A stretch of 62,222 nucleotides of DNA, taken from positions 1-62,222 of the forward strand of contig JALSQX010000025.1 of assembly GCA_026985075.1 (NCBI GenBank), in the 5' to 3' direction. How positions within the stretch are numbered: the stretch's first letter is position 1; every line of letters begins with the position of its first letter. Origin of the DNA: Blastocatellia bacterium. Its GTDB lineage: Bacteria; Acidobacteriota; Blastocatellia; HR10; J050. The position numbers and the translations under genes are program-made. The notes under the pieces are model-generated. The model did not search any database. It was not told the origin of the DNA and worked only from the letters and a program-made list of their open reading frames with translations. Below are positions 1 to 10,132 of this stretch, in pieces.

Positions 1-2
1 CC

Positions 3-209
3 TCGGCGGCCAGCCTGGTGGGCCGCCTCACCCTGGAAGAGATGGAACGCACCATGATCGAACAGGCCCTGGAACAAACCGGCTGGAACCAAACCCGCGC
101 CGCCCACCTGCTCGGCATCTCGCGCGACGCCATTCGTTACAAGATCAAGAAGCATAAGATCGAGCGACATGGGATGGTCTCCGCTCCAAGCAGCTTGAAG
201 AGCGCGTGA
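3..209 (+). CDS. C-terminal end of an NtrC-type (sigma-54) response regulator, partial
   Basis: The open frame enters from the left edge of the window, so only the last 68 or so residues are present. They form a Fis-type helix-turn-helix: an acidic helix (LEEMERTMIEQAL) followed by WNQTRAAHLLGISRDAIRYK, the usual DNA-binding end of sigma-54 activators. Two complete activators in this window (ending at 26414 and 60921) finish with closely related helices. The receiver and AAA+ domains lie outside the window. It stops 92 bases before the first multihaem cytochrome and points towards it, so it may regulate that gene. The family call is firm; the target is inference. Confidence 0.85.
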   Translation, partial: SAASLVGRLTLEEMERTMIEQALEQTGWNQTRAAHLLGISRDAIRYKIKKHKIERHGMVSAPSSLKSA

Positions 210-301
210 GTCAGCTCGGAGAGAAGAGATGCCGGTATGCCTCTGGGCGCGGTCGCCGATGGAGGTGGGGAGAGAAAAAACGTTCGGAAGGAGTGGCGCT
301 C

Positions 302-2263
302 ATGGGACGCTGGAGGTGGTTGGCTCTGATCCTCATACTGGCCAGTTCGGCCACGGCGGCCGCCCAACGGCTCACCACAGCAGACTGCCTCGATTGCCAT
401 AAGGAGCCGACGCTGACCGAGGAAGTCGACGGCCAGACCGTCAGCGTGTTCGTCGATCCCGATGTCTTCCGAGACTCGGTGCATGGCCTTCTCGACTGCA
501 CGGATTGCCACGCTGACGTCAACGATTATCCCCACGAGCCGCCCCCACAGCGCGTCACCTGTGCTGCCTGTCATCCCGATGTTCAACAGAGCTACGATCA
601 GGGACTTCACGCTCAGGCCCGCCGTCGCGGAAATACCCACGCGGCCACGTGCTTGGATTGTCATGGTCACGCTCATGGCATCATTTCCCCGGAGGATCCT
701 CACTCGCCCGTGTATCGCACCCATATTCCTCGCACCTGTGGTCGATGTCACAGTCAAAAATTCGTCATGGAACCGGCCGGCCTGAGCACGCAACCCTTCT
801 TCTCGTACCAGGAGAGCGTCCACGGTCGGGCGGTGGCCGCCGGATCGATGAAAGCGGCCGTCTGTACCGATTGTCATCGGAGTCATGACGTTCGTCCACC
901 AGGCGATCCTCAATCCACGATTTTCAAATTCAACGTACCTCGCACCTGCGGCCAGTGCCACGAGAAGATCGCCGCCGAGTTCATGGAGAGCATTCACGGC
1001 CAGGCCATCAGGCGGGGGAATTGGCGAGCGCCCGTCTGCACCGATTGTCACGGGATTCACTCCATCAAATCGCACATTGATCCCAACTCGCCGGTGGCCG
1101 CCCAGCGACTGGCGAGAACGGCCTGCGGCCAGTGCCACGAAGGAGTTCGCCTGTCACAGGAATTCGGCGTCCCGGGCCGTCGCGTGAGCACGTACTACAA
1201 CAGCTACCACGGACTGGCCACGGAGTTGGGCTCCCGAGTGGCCGCGAATTGCGCCAGTTGCCACGGCGTCCATAATATCCTCCCCTCGTCAGATCCGCGA
1301 TCGACGATCAACAAGAGCAACCTGGTCAATACCTGTGGCAAATGCCACCCGGGAGCGAGCGAGAAATTCGTGAGCGGACGCATCCACGCCGACACGCCCA
1401 TCTCAGAGGATACCGGGAGTATCGTCAGCTACTGGGTGAGGAAGATCTATCTCTGGCTGATCGTCCTCATCATCGGGTCTATGGCCGCACATAATGGTCT
1501 GCTGTGGTACAGGAAGGCCGTGGCCCACCGCGACGCTCAAGATCGACCGATCATTCGCATGACGCGCCAGCAGCGCGGACAACACCTCGTCTTGCTGATC
1601 AGTTTCTTCACTCTGGTGCTCACCGGCTTCGCTTTGAAATACCCCGACTCCTGGCTGGCCTGGCTGCTCGGCGAGAGCGAAGCCATCCGGCGCGTCGTGC
1701 ACCGAGCGGCGGGAACGGTGCTCCTCCTGCTGGGAGTCTACCATCTCGTCTATGTCACAGCGACCGAGGAGGGGCGAGAGAGTTGGCGGGCCCTCCGACC
1801 GGTCAGAAAAGATCTCGCCGACGCGATCGACACGCTCAACTATTACATCGGGCGCCGCTCGGCGCGCCCGTTGTTGGGGACCTTCAGCTACGTGGAGAAG
1901 ATCGAATATTGGGCGCTCATCTGGGGCACCCTCGTCATGGGCATCACCGGCCTCATGGCGTGGTTCGAAGTCGACGTGACCCGCTTTCTCCCTCGATGGA
2001 CGGTGGAAGTGGCCCTCACCATCCACTTCTACGAGGCGATCCTGGCGACGCTGGCCATCTTCGTATGGCACTTCTATCATGTCATTTTCGATCCTCACGT
2101 GTATCCCATGAACTGGAGCTGGCTCGATGGCCGGGTCTCTGCCGAGCATTACAGGAGAGAACATCCACTGGCCTACCAGCAGTGGTTACGACAACGAGCG
2201 TCGTCGGGGAATGGAGGGGAAAGACGCCGCGGGCCTCCATCGACGAGCAGGGAAAGTCCTTGA
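302..2263 (+). CDS. 11-haem cytochrome c fused to a cytochrome b561-type membrane domain
   Basis: The 653-residue protein starts at ATG 302, which has GGAAGGAG eight bases upstream and opens a signal peptide (MGRWRWLALILILASSATA). The frame is open further upstream, but that part has no signal sequence. Eleven CXXCH motifs follow (CLDCH, CTDCH, CAACH, CLDCH, CGRCH, CTDCH, CGQCH, CTDCH, CGQCH, CASCH, CGKCH), roughly residues 25-370. Then come about four membrane helices with histidines spaced as in b561/hydrogenase-type cytochrome b domains. A fused periplasmic multihaem and membrane b domain suggests a quinol-linked electron carrier feeding the outer-membrane conduit encoded downstream. The exact partner is unknown. 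Confidence 0.85.
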   Translation: MGRWRWLALILILASSATAAAQRLTTADCLDCHKEPTLTEEVDGQTVSVFVDPDVFRDSVHGLLDCTDCHADVNDYPHEPPPQRVTCAACHPDVQQSYDQGLHAQARRRGNTHAATCLDCHGHAHGIISPEDPHSPVYRTHIPRTCGRCHSQKFVMEPAGLSTQPFFSYQESVHGRAVAAGSMKAAVCTDCHRSHDVRPPGDPQSTIFKFNVPRTCGQCHEKIAAEFMESIHGQAIRRGNWRAPVCTDCHGIHSIKSHIDPNSPVAAQRLARTACGQCHEGVRLSQEFGVPGRRVSTYYNSYHGLATELGSRVAANCASCHGVHNILPSSDPRSTINKSNLVNTCGKCHPGASEKFVSGRIHADTPISEDTGSIVSYWVRKIYLWLIVLIIGSMAAHNGLLWYRKAVAHRDAQDRPIIRMTRQQRGQHLVLLISFFTLVLTGFALKYPDSWLAWLLGESEAIRRVVHRAAGTVLLLLGVYHLVYVTATEEGRESWRALRPVRKDLADAIDTLNYYIGRRSARPLLGTFSYVEKIEYWALIWGTLVMGITGLMAWFEVDVTRFLPRWTVEVALTIHFYEAILATLAIFVWHFYHVIFDPHVYPMNWSWLDGRVSAEHYRREHPLAYQQWLRQRASSGNGGERRRGPPSTSRESP

Positions 2264-2287
2264 CCATTCTCTGCGAAGGAGGAGACG

Positions 2288-2641
2288 ATGAAACAGAAGC
2301 CCATCAAACAACTCGCTCTGGCCATATTGGCGATGCTCGCCCTCATCGTCATCCTGCTTCCTGCGCCTTCGGGAGCAGTGAGCATGGGCGATGAGGCGGC
2401 CAAGCTCTTTCAGGCCAAATGTTCCAAGTGCCACGGCGTCGATGGGAGTGGCACGGCGATGGGGAAGAAATTGAAGGCGCCGGACCTGCGCTCGGACGCC
2501 GTCCAGAAGCTCTCCGACGATGAGCTGTTCCAGGCCATCGCCAAGGGGAAGAAGGCGTTCCACAAATTCGGCACCAAGTTGAGCGAGGAGCAAATCCGGC
2601 AATTGGTGCATCACGTGCGTCAGTTGGCCAAGAAGAAGTGA
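2288..2641 (+). CDS. small class I cytochrome c
   Basis: The 117-residue protein has a signal anchor (about residues 8-30), one haem motif CSKCHGVDGSG and a long Lys-rich C-terminal helix typical of small periplasmic mono-haem carriers. A GGAGGA Shine-Dalgarno lies just before ATG 2288. A methionine-containing axial ligand loop (GTAMGKKLKAPDL) is short, so the distal ligand is uncertain. It follows the 11-haem/b561 gene by 24 bases and is probably co-transcribed, serving as a soluble shuttle between the inner-membrane protein and later carriers. Confidence 0.85.
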   Translation: MKQKPIKQLALAILAMLALIVILLPAPSGAVSMGDEAAKLFQAKCSKCHGVDGSGTAMGKKLKAPDLRSDAVQKLSDDELFQAIAKGKKAFHKFGTKLSEEQIRQLVHHVRQLAKKK

Positions 2642-3022
2642 GTGCCGCGGACGGCTCCTGGCCCATCTCACGACGCGTCGCCAACTTGGGCGAGAGTGGG
2701 AAGGTGCATCCTGGCGCTCACCGCGAACTGGGGGGGGCGGCTCAACTCCGAGAAGCGCCACCTCCGGAGATCGCCTCGGGTGCAGCCAACCCTCGGGCCC
2801 GGACATTGCGGTGAGGAGAACGACGGGCCTCCGGGACGAGAGCCCCGGGGGCGAGGAAGACAAGGCGCGGGCCACGGCGAAGGTCCGAACACATGCTCGG
2901 TCGCGATCCGGCGCCGCGGGTCTCCGTCGCGAGACGCCTGCGCGATGGTGAGCCCCGACTCCTCTCATACCCGGTGTGTCGGACTCCTCACACTCACTAC
3001 ATTGGCGAAAAGGCCAACCCCT
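2642..3022. other. intergenic spacer without a convincing gene
   Basis: Short open frames occur on both strands, but their products are rich in Arg, Pro, Ser and Gly and have no ribosome binding site or recognisable domain. I see no RNA gene or strong terminator. The stretch separates the b561/cytochrome c pair from the sigma-54 controlled omcA-like operon. Confidence 0.5.
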
Positions 3023-3036
3023 GGGTGAAATAGCCC
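3023..3036 (+). promoter_or_regulatory. candidate upstream activator site, GGG-N8-CCC type
   Basis: The string GGGTGAAATAGCCC lies 99 bases before the sigma-54 promoter at 3136. It matches the form shared with sites near 23380, 23397, 28399, 28613, 28731, 31983 and 32000. A GGGG-AAT-CCCC dyad follows at about 3046-3056. A distant site of this kind is expected for an NtrC-type activator. Which activator binds is inference. Confidence 0.5.
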
Positions 3037-3135
3037 ACTCATTGCGGGGAATCCCCCGTCAGTGGGATCACGCAGCTCATCCGGCGCCATTCGTAAGGAA
3101 TTGAACATACAGCGGTTGACAGGGAATTGGCGAAT

Positions 3136-3151
3136 TGGCATACTAGTTGCA
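3136..3151 (+). promoter_or_regulatory. sigma-54 promoter of the omcA-like operon
   Basis: The sequence TGGCATA-CTAG-TTGCA matches the -24/-12 consensus TGGCACG-N4-TTGCW at all but two positions, with the invariant GG and GC ten bases apart. Predicted transcription starts near 3162, about 75 bases before ATG 3237. Confidence 0.75.
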
Positions 3152-3236
3152 AACAAGCCTTTTCAAGATATTGGCTGGGGACCTCGTTCTCTGGCTGAGG
3201 TGATGGCGGGAGAGCGCCTCCCCAAAGGAGGGAGCT

Positions 3237-5240
3237 ATGAGAAAAACGATCAAACTGGCCTCTATTGCCATCGGCGTGCTTTCATTCTTCATGCTCTCCG
3301 ATCTAGGGAGATGGATCGGAGCACAAGAGCAAACGCTGCCCCGCCCGGGGTTGAATGTCCAGATCCTGGATGTCACTATCCCCGAGGAGACGCGGCAACC
3401 GGTCGTCACGTTCCGCATCACCGACGAACGGGGCATGCCGCTCGATAAGGATGGCGTGCTCACCGAAGGGGTGGTTCGACTCCGCTTCATCATCGCTCGC
3501 ATCAAGCCCGGCGAGGACCAGTACACGGCGTACACGGTGCGCCAGCAGACCGGCGATGTGCTGGGCACAGTCGAGCAAGCCAGTTTTGAATCCGACGGCA
3601 CATTCGAGCTGATCGAACCGGGGACCTACCGATACACGTTCCGTACGGTGCTCCCAGAAGATTTCGAGCGTTCGGCGACACACACGGTGGGGATTTACGC
3701 CGACCGGGATTTGACGCACTTTGATGGTCGCGATTATGTCGGGCAAGATACGTTCGATTTCGTTCCCGATGGAAGCGAGGTCCAGGTGGTCCGCGACGTC
3801 GTCAGCGATGCGGCCTGCAACCAGTGTCACAATCCGCTCCAGGCACACGGTGGGTTCCGACGCACGGTGGCATTGTGCGTCCTCTGCCACACGCCGCAGA
3901 CGGCCGATCCGGATACGGGGAATACGGTCGATTTCAAGGTGATGATTCACAAGATTCACCGAGGCGCCGACCTGCCCAGCGTGAAGGCCGGGCAACCCTA
4001 TCAGATCGTGGGCTTCCGGGGACATGTCGCCGATTTCTCTACAGTGGAGTTCCCTCGCGACATCCGAAACTGTCAAACCTGCCACACGGGGGGAAGCCAA
4101 TCAGCACATTATCTGACCGAGCCCTCGCGGGCGGCTTGCGGTTCCTGCCACGATGACGTGAACTTCGACACCGGCGAGAATCACCTGGGTGGTCCTCAAC
4201 CGAATGACAATCTCTGCCAATTCTGTCATCAACCGACGTCGGGACAGGAATTCGATATCTCCGTGGCCGGAGCGCACGTGATTCCCTCCAAGTCCATGCA
4301 GGTGCCGGGAGTGAACTTCGAGATCGTGGATGTGCAGAATACCAATCCGGGCGACCACCTCACCGTCGTGTTCAACATCACGGACGATGCCGGCAACCCC
4401 ATCGCTCCCGCCGACATGGACTTCCTGCGGGCGACGTTCGGCGGGCCGACCACTGATTATGCTGAGTGGTATAACGAAGATGCCCGCGCGGCGACGCCGA
4501 CCGACGACGGCAACTTCAGTTTCACGTTCACGACGCCGATCCCCTCTGAGGCGACCGGCACGTACGCGGTGGGACTGGAAGGATTCCGTAACATCGACAT
4601 CATCACGCCGCTCGGCGAGAAGATCACCGTGCGGGATTCCGGCGACAACGTCGTTCGGCTGTTCGCCGTGACCGGCGATCTCGTTCCCCGGCGCAGAGTG
4701 GTAGACATCAATAAATGCAATGCGTGTCATGATCGGCTCAGCCTGCACGGGAGCATCCGCAGTAACAATGTGCAATATTGCGTCATCTGTCATAACCCGA
4801 ATCAGACCGATATTCGACGGCGCCCCGACGATCAACTTCCGGCAGAGAGCGTGGATTTCAAGTTGATGGTTCATCGTATTCACACCGGCGAAGAGCTGGA
4901 GAGCGAGTATACCGTGTTCGGATTCGGCAATGTGGCGCACATGTTCAATGAAGTGCGCTTCCCGGCCGATCGACGCGACTGTGCCCTCTGTCATCTGCCG
5001 GGGACGCAGTTGATCGGTTCCACGGAAGGACGGCGGCCGACGGTCAATCCGAGGAGCCCGCTCGATCCGACGCCACCAATTTCAACGGCGTGCATTGGCT
5101 GTCACGATAGCGACGCCACGCTCGCTCACGTGGCCTTGAACGCGGCGAGCTTCGGCGAATCGTGCGCCGTCTGTCATGGCGAAGGACGTGATTTCGCCGT
5201 CTCGCGGGTCCACGCCCGGCGGCCCGATGCGCGAGAATGA
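3237..5240 (+). CDS. OmcA/MtrC-family decahaem outer-surface cytochrome
   Basis: The 667-residue exported protein has an AAAGGAGGG Shine-Dalgarno before ATG 3237. Its architecture is two copies of a beta-sandwich plus a five-haem block: beta domain about 30-180, CNQCH, CVLCH, CQTCH, CGSCH, CQFCH, beta domain about 350-480, then CNACH, CVICH, CALCH, CIGCH, CAVCH. The text VDFKVMIHKIHRG between haems is typical of OmcA/MtrC proteins, which reduce extracellular metals or partners. The signal peptide has no lipobox cysteine, unlike Shewanella MtrC and OmcA, so surface attachment must differ. An MtrA-like decahaem and an MtrB-like barrel follow, making a porin-cytochrome conduit. Confidence 0.9.
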   Translation: MRKTIKLASIAIGVLSFFMLSDLGRWIGAQEQTLPRPGLNVQILDVTIPEETRQPVVTFRITDERGMPLDKDGVLTEGVVRLRFIIARIKPGEDQYTAYTVRQQTGDVLGTVEQASFESDGTFELIEPGTYRYTFRTVLPEDFERSATHTVGIYADRDLTHFDGRDYVGQDTFDFVPDGSEVQVVRDVVSDAACNQCHNPLQAHGGFRRTVALCVLCHTPQTADPDTGNTVDFKVMIHKIHRGADLPSVKAGQPYQIVGFRGHVADFSTVEFPRDIRNCQTCHTGGSQSAHYLTEPSRAACGSCHDDVNFDTGENHLGGPQPNDNLCQFCHQPTSGQEFDISVAGAHVIPSKSMQVPGVNFEIVDVQNTNPGDHLTVVFNITDDAGNPIAPADMDFLRATFGGPTTDYAEWYNEDARAATPTDDGNFSFTFTTPIPSEATGTYAVGLEGFRNIDIITPLGEKITVRDSGDNVVRLFAVTGDLVPRRRVVDINKCNACHDRLSLHGSIRSNNVQYCVICHNPNQTDIRRRPDDQLPAESVDFKLMVHRIHTGEELESEYTVFGFGNVAHMFNEVRFPADRRDCALCHLPGTQLIGSTEGRRPTVNPRSPLDPTPPISTACIGCHDSDATLAHVALNAASFGESCAVCHGEGRDFAVSRVHARRPDARE

Positions 5241-5242
5241 GT

Positions 5243-5268
5243 GGAGATGGCGGGAAGTTCGCCTCTCC
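5243..5268 (+). terminator. RNA hairpin just after the omcA-like stop
   Basis: GGAGA-T-GGCG, a seven-base loop and CGCC-TCTCC form a nine-pair stem with one bulge, three bases after the stop codon. There is no T-run behind it, so partial termination or 3'-end protection inside the operon is more likely than full termination. Confidence 0.4.
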
Positions 5269-5516
5269 ATATTCACAAGGGCGTGCACGGTCCTGGATGA
5301 TCGTCCCACCCGGGTCAGGATCGTGCCCCCCATTTCACGCGACGTCGCTCTGGCGGCGGAGAAGAGAAGCAGGCATCCCTTGGCGGGATGAATAAAGGGG
5401 GATATGCTGCGTTCGGTGCGCGGGAGGACGATGGGAGGTACGGGTGAGATGAGATCGCCACGAGTGGTCCAAGACGGAGATGAGGTGAGATGACGATGGA
5501 ATCAGGAGTGCGTGGA

Positions 5517-6473
5517 ATGAGGCCAAGGGCATCCATTCGTTGGAAGTTGAAAGCGAGCGTCGTGCTCCTCGCCTTGGTGCTCGGCGTCTGGGTAGTGGGT
5601 TCGGCGAAAGGAGAAGCCGAGGCGTCCGAGTTCGCCCCACAAGAGTCGGAACAAACTGGCGGCTATGTGGGCTCGGAGACCTGCCAGATTTGTCACGAGG
5701 ACATTTATAACCGATATGCCACCACGGCCCACTTCGTCACCGAATCGTGGAGCGCGCGCAAGCCCGCCGACCGGGGATGCGAAGCCTGTCATGGCCCGGG
5801 ACAGGAACACGTCGACGGGGGTGGGGACCCGGAGAAGATCTTCAATTTCAAGACGCAGCCGCCCAAGGCGGTGAACGCGCACTGCCTCCGCTGCCATGAG
5901 CGCCAGGAAGAGCGCCACAACTTTCGTCAAGGGGAGCATGGACTGAATCGGGTGGCCTGCATTGATTGTCACGATCCGCATCCGGCCAAACCGAAAGAAT
6001 TCCTGGTGGCCAAAGAAGTCCCCACGCTCTGTTATCAGTGCCATGGCGAAGTGCGCCAGCAGTTCAAGCGTCCCTTCCACCACCGGGTCCCGGAAAGAGG
6101 GATGAGTTGCACGACCTGCCACAATCAACATGGTGGATTCAATCTCCGGCAGATGCGGGCCACATCGGGTGGCACCGATCTGATCTGCCTGAAATGTCAC
6201 ACCGAGAAACAAGGTCCCTTCGTCTTCGAACATGCACCGGTCAGGCTGGAGGGATGCACCATCTGTCACGTGCCTCATGGATCGAACAATCCCCGGCTGT
6301 TGAAACGGAGTCTGGTGCGCCAGCTCTGTCTGGAGTGCCACGCCAACACGCCGGGAATTTTCGGGCCCGAGCCGCCGGCGTTTCATAATTTGCGCAATCC
6401 ACGGTTCCAAAATTGCACCGTTTGTCATGTGAAAATTCACGGCTCCAATGCCAGTCCGTTCTTCTTCAAATGA
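5517..6473 (+). CDS. MtrA/DmsE-family periplasmic decahaem cytochrome
   Basis: Ten CXXCH motifs occur in order (CQICH, CEACH, CLRCH, CIDCH, CYQCH, CTTCH, CLKCH, CTICH, CLECH, CTVCH) in an exported protein of 318 residues, the normal size for MtrA/DmsE. ATG 5517 has AGGAG eight bases upstream and leads directly into a Lys/Arg-started signal peptide. An in-frame ATG at 5490 would add nine residues and is a weaker alternative. MtrA-type proteins sit inside an MtrB barrel and carry electrons through the outer membrane. The surface decahaem gene upstream and the barrel gene downstream support that role. Confidence 0.92.
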   Translation: MRPRASIRWKLKASVVLLALVLGVWVVGSAKGEAEASEFAPQESEQTGGYVGSETCQICHEDIYNRYATTAHFVTESWSARKPADRGCEACHGPGQEHVDGGGDPEKIFNFKTQPPKAVNAHCLRCHERQEERHNFRQGEHGLNRVACIDCHDPHPAKPKEFLVAKEVPTLCYQCHGEVRQQFKRPFHHRVPERGMSCTTCHNQHGGFNLRQMRATSGGTDLICLKCHTEKQGPFVFEHAPVRLEGCTICHVPHGSNNPRLLKRSLVRQLCLECHANTPGIFGPEPPAFHNLRNPRFQNCTVCHVKIHGSNASPFFFK

Positions 6474-6502
6474 GAAGACGCGTCACTCATAGGAGAGGAA
6501 CT

Positions 6503-8530
6503 ATGCCCGTACCGAAGGGCCGATGCCGACAGCGATTCAGCGAACGCGCCCGACTGGGGACGGTCCTCGTCCTGATGATGGTGGTCTCCCTCTCCGTCCG
6601 GGCTCAAGAGCAGCCGGAGCCACTGAAATGGGGAGGCATGGTCACCACCGGGTCTCTGGAATTCGGTTTGCGCCAGGCGCTCATCGGCGGGAATCAAGAT
6701 GTGTATCGGAGCCAGGTGAATCTGGGTTCGGGTATTCGCCTCTGGGACGTGTTCATCGAATCCCGCTCGCCGGAGAACACGGGACCGCTCTATGATTATT
6801 TCACCTACAGCATGAGAAGTTGGGGTGGCGACCCTTACAACACGATTCGCCTGCGAGTGGAGCGGCACCGCCGATACCGATTCGACTTTCGCTATTGGCG
6901 GATGGATTACGTCAATTTGCTCCCCACGTTCGCCAATCCCCTCCTGGGAGAGGGGGTGGTCATCAACCAGCACAGCTTTCAACAATCGCGTCGGGTTCAG
7001 AGTTACCGGTTCACGTTGTTTCCCGATACAGGGTATCAGATTCGGTTCGGCTATGACCGGAATTATGCCTTCGGTCAGGCGCTCACCACGTTCACGCTCG
7101 GTCTGGACGAATTCGTACTTCGCGATCCCATTCGCACGACGACCAATGACTATCATCTGGGGGTTGATCTTCGACTGAAGAAGCTCGATCTCACCGTGGA
7201 GCAGGATTTCCGCTCCTTCAAGGACGATATTGCCACTTTTCAGCCAGACGGTCTCGTCAATATCGGCAACAATGCTCAACCGGGGCCGGTGGGGGCGGCC
7301 GAGCCCCAACAGATTCAACTCACGTCATTCCGACGAAACGACGGCGTGCGTGGATTCACGCCGGCCACCCGCCTGGCGCTGCACTCGCACCTGAGCGAGC
7401 GGTTGAGTGTCACAGGACGATTCATTTACAGCGATGGGGATGTTGATTTCAATCGCGATGAAATCCTATCGGGCACCTTATTCGATCTGCAGGCGTTGAG
7501 GTTCGTCACGCGACAATCGACCGCCGTCGTCTCCCATACGTCCAAGCCCCATACGCGGGCCGATGTCAGCGTGCGTTATGAACCGACGCGCCGACTCCAG
7601 ATCACCAATTCCCTTCACTTCACGCATTTCGTCATCGCCAGCGGCAGCCTGGCGCGGACGTTGGAGATTCTGGGCATGGATTTGCAGGGGAATCCGCCAT
7701 CGCCGGAGGAAATCGAGCGAATGGTCACGTCGCTCCTCAATGAGCGCATCTTCTTGAACTCGTTCCGCAATCGACTGGAAGTCAGTTACGATCTCATGCC
7801 CAGCCTCGTTCTCCGCGGCGGCTATCGGTTCACTCGGCGGCGAGCGGTGCTGCATCTCCCCGTGCCCGTCCGCGGTGGTGAAGAGTCCGTGTTGAGAACG
7901 CATACGGGGATGGTCGGATTGAGCTGGCGCCTCGCTCGCCGACTTCGCCTGTTCACCAAATTCGAGCGAGGGTCGGCCGACAATGTGTTCACGCGAGTGG
8001 CCCCATATCATGTGACGCAATTTCATCTGCGCTCGACCATGCAACCGACAGACAAGTGGCAACTGAGTGTACAATACCTGCTCAATGACTCCCGCAATCC
8101 CAACCCGTTCGTCGATAACGTTCAACGCAACCGCGTCTTCAATCTCTCCTCATCGTGGTTTCCTCATCGTCGCTTCGGGTTGGATGTGGGGTACACGCGA
8201 TCGGACATTTCTTCGGTGACTGATATCGTCAACCCGCGGACGATGGAGACGGGACGTTCGGTGTATATCGCCAATGACAATGTCGTGGACGCCGATCTCA
8301 CGGTGATGCCATTTGAGGCCGTCCGCCTGTCCATGGGCTACAGCCTGGTGAATTCCCAGGGCACGTTCCCGTTGAACTATCATCAGCCGCGCGCCGAGGT
8401 GCGATACACATTTCCACGCCGATTCACGTGGATCGTGACCTGGCAGTGGTATGGTTACAACGAAAAAGGTTTAGCGCTTCAGGATTATCGGGGGCATCTG
8501 CTCACCTCGAGATTACAGATCGCCTTCTAG
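6503..8530 (+). CDS. MtrB/PioB-type outer-membrane beta-barrel
   Basis: The 675-residue protein starts at ATG 6503 with AGGAGAGG in front; the signal peptide ends near VRAQEQ. The mature part is full of alternating amphipathic strands, and the protein ends in RLQIAF, the aromatic C-terminal residue needed for barrel assembly. Size and position after an MtrA-type decahaem fit the MtrB/PioB sheath that holds the cytochrome in the outer membrane. I see no CXXC pair near the N-terminus as found in Shewanella MtrB. The MtrB function rests on barrel character plus synteny. Confidence 0.82.
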   Translation: MPVPKGRCRQRFSERARLGTVLVLMMVVSLSVRAQEQPEPLKWGGMVTTGSLEFGLRQALIGGNQDVYRSQVNLGSGIRLWDVFIESRSPENTGPLYDYFTYSMRSWGGDPYNTIRLRVERHRRYRFDFRYWRMDYVNLLPTFANPLLGEGVVINQHSFQQSRRVQSYRFTLFPDTGYQIRFGYDRNYAFGQALTTFTLGLDEFVLRDPIRTTTNDYHLGVDLRLKKLDLTVEQDFRSFKDDIATFQPDGLVNIGNNAQPGPVGAAEPQQIQLTSFRRNDGVRGFTPATRLALHSHLSERLSVTGRFIYSDGDVDFNRDEILSGTLFDLQALRFVTRQSTAVVSHTSKPHTRADVSVRYEPTRRLQITNSLHFTHFVIASGSLARTLEILGMDLQGNPPSPEEIERMVTSLLNERIFLNSFRNRLEVSYDLMPSLVLRGGYRFTRRRAVLHLPVPVRGGEESVLRTHTGMVGLSWRLARRLRLFTKFERGSADNVFTRVAPYHVTQFHLRSTMQPTDKWQLSVQYLLNDSRNPNPFVDNVQRNRVFNLSSSWFPHRRFGLDVGYTRSDISSVTDIVNPRTMETGRSVYIANDNVVDADLTVMPFEAVRLSMGYSLVNSQGTFPLNYHQPRAEVRYTFPRRFTWIVTWQWYGYNEKGLALQDYRGHLLTSRLQIAF

Positions 8531-8601
8531 GTTTCGCCCCGGGGTCGGGGAGATATGGGAGATGGTCGCTCGCGTCACACGCGAGAAGGAGGATAACGAT
8601 C

Positions 8602-9039
8602 ATGCCAGAGGTGGAAACACGACGTCGACGGTTCATCAACTTCTTACTGGGAACGAGCTTGGGCGCCACGCTCATCGCCATCACTTATCCGATCATTAAG
8701 TTCCTGGTCCCTCCGCGGGTGGCCGAATCGGCGGCGTCCAGCGTGGTCGCCGGCAAGGTGAGCGAGCTTCCTCCCAATTCGGGGAAGATCTTCAAATTTG
8801 GCTCTCGTCCGGGCATCCTGATTCGAACGCCGACCGGGGAGTTCAGGGCTTTTTCGGCCATCTGCACGCACCTGCAATGCACGGTGCAGTACCGACCGGA
8901 TTTGCGACAGATCTGGTGCGCTTGTCACAATGGTCACTATGATCTGAACGGTCGCAATATTGCCGGCCCACCGCCGCGACCGCTGGAAAAGTACGTTGTC
9001 AATGTCCGTGGTGATGAGATCATCGTCTCCAGGGGGTGA
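8602..9039 (+). CDS. Rieske iron-sulfur protein of a quinol oxidoreductase
   Basis: The 145-residue protein starts at ATG 8602 with GGAGGATAACG upstream. One membrane helix ([20 protein letters not shown]) is followed by a Rieske domain with CTHLQC and CACHNGHYD, which supply the two Cys and two His ligands and the disulfide pair of [2Fe-2S] Rieske centres. Cytochrome b starts three bases after the stop codon, so the two form the core of a bc-type complex. A very similar second copy lies at 47892-48338 without a cytochrome b neighbour. Confidence 0.93.
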   Translation: MPEVETRRRRFINFLLGTSLGATLIAITYPIIKFLVPPRVAESAASSVVAGKVSELPPNSGKIFKFGSRPGILIRTPTGEFRAFSAICTHLQCTVQYRPDLRQIWCACHNGHYDLNGRNIAGPPPRPLEKYVVNVRGDEIIVSRG

Positions 9040-9042
9040 GCA

Positions 9043-10122
9043 ATGGAAGCGATCAGCAAGCACGGATGGCTGACCTGGCTCAGCGATCGTCTTGGCCTCG
9101 ATCCCCTCATCGCGTTGGCTCGGGAGAAAGAGGTCCCTATTCATCGACATACGATCTGGTACTACTTTGGCGGGATGACGCTGTTCCTGTTCATCGTCCA
9201 AGTGGCGACGGGAGTCCTGCTGCTGCTTTACTATCGCCCCAGCGCTGAGACGGCCTTCGAAAGCGTTCAGTTCATCATGACCGAGGTCTCCTTCGGCTGG
9301 CTGGTGCGATCGATTCACAGTTGGTCGGCGAATCTGATGATCGCCATGCTGTTTGTTCACATGTTCAGCGTGTACCTGCTGAAGGCCTATCGTCCGCCGC
9401 GGGAACTGACGTGGATCACCGGTGTCCTGCTCTTCTTCATCGTCCTCGCCTTTGGATTCAGTGGGTATCTGCTGCCCTGGAATAAGCTGGCCTTCTTTGC
9501 CACCAAGGTGGGGACGGAAATCGCTGGCGTCGTCCCGGTCATCGGTCACTTCTTGCTCCGTTTCCTTCGAGGGGGCGACGAGGTGACTGGAGGAACATTG
9601 ACCCGCTTTTTCGGCTTTCACGTGGCCATTCTCCCCGCGCTGGCCACCTTCGTCCTCACCGTGCACATCTGGTTGGTGCAACGGCATGGGATGAGCGTGC
9701 CGCCGAGCGTGGAGCGACAAGCTCAGAATGTGAAGACGATGAAGTTCTTCCCCAACTTCCTGCTGCGCGATGCCATGGGGTGGCTCATCGCTCTGGGCGC
9801 TCTGGCCGCCCTGGCGGCGCTGTTCCCCTGGGAATTGGGGGAGAAAGCCGATCCGTTCGCGCCCGCGCCGGCGGGCATCAAACCCGAGTGGTACTTCCTG
9901 TTCATGTTCCAGACGCTCCGGTTGCTCCCCTCCCACATTCTGTTCATCGAAGGCGAAGTGTTGGGCGTATTGGCATTCGGTCTGGGAGCCGTGTTCTGGT
10001 TGTTGGTTCCCTTCCTGGACAAAGAGTCAGTTCGTGGCGAGCGCAATGGATTATTCACGCTCATCGGCGTGGTCATCCTCCTCTACATTGCCGTGATGAC
10101 CGTCGTCGGATATCTTTCCTAG
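9043..10122 (+). CDS. cytochrome b of a bc-type quinol oxidoreductase
   Basis: The 359-residue membrane protein has the haem b histidines in [15 protein letters not shown] (helix B) and [17 protein letters not shown] (helix D), and the quinol-site signature [14 protein letters not shown] in the C-terminal half. The length covers cytochrome b6 plus a subunit-IV-like part in one chain. It lies between the Rieske gene and a nonahaem cytochrome, which likely replaces cytochrome c1 as electron acceptor. Together they would oxidise menaquinol and pass electrons to the periplasmic multihaem pool. Confidence 0.93.
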   Translation: MEAISKHGWLTWLSDRLGLDPLIALAREKEVPIHRHTIWYYFGGMTLFLFIVQVATGVLLLLYYRPSAETAFESVQFIMTEVSFGWLVRSIHSWSANLMIAMLFVHMFSVYLLKAYRPPRELTWITGVLLFFIVLAFGFSGYLLPWNKLAFFATKVGTEIAGVVPVIGHFLLRFLRGGDEVTGGTLTRFFGFHVAILPALATFVLTVHIWLVQRHGMSVPPSVERQAQNVKTMKFFPNFLLRDAMGWLIALGALAALAALFPWELGEKADPFAPAPAGIKPEWYFLFMFQTLRLLPSHILFIEGEVLGVLAFGLGAVFWLLVPFLDKESVRGERNGLFTLIGVVILLYIAVMTVVGYLS

Positions 10123-10132
10123 GAGCGCACCC

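Noticed and set aside
2642-3028. Open frame of 128 codons on the + strand after the small cytochrome
   Set aside because: No Shine-Dalgarno, strongly biased composition (Arg, Gly, Pro, Ser), and it runs through the candidate activator site and towards the promoter.
3116-3144. Sigma-70 promoter TTGACA-17-CATACT before the omcA-like gene
   Set aside because: The -35 box is perfect but the -10 is poor, and a much better sigma-54 promoter (3136-3151) overlaps it. It may contribute basal expression but is not annotated.
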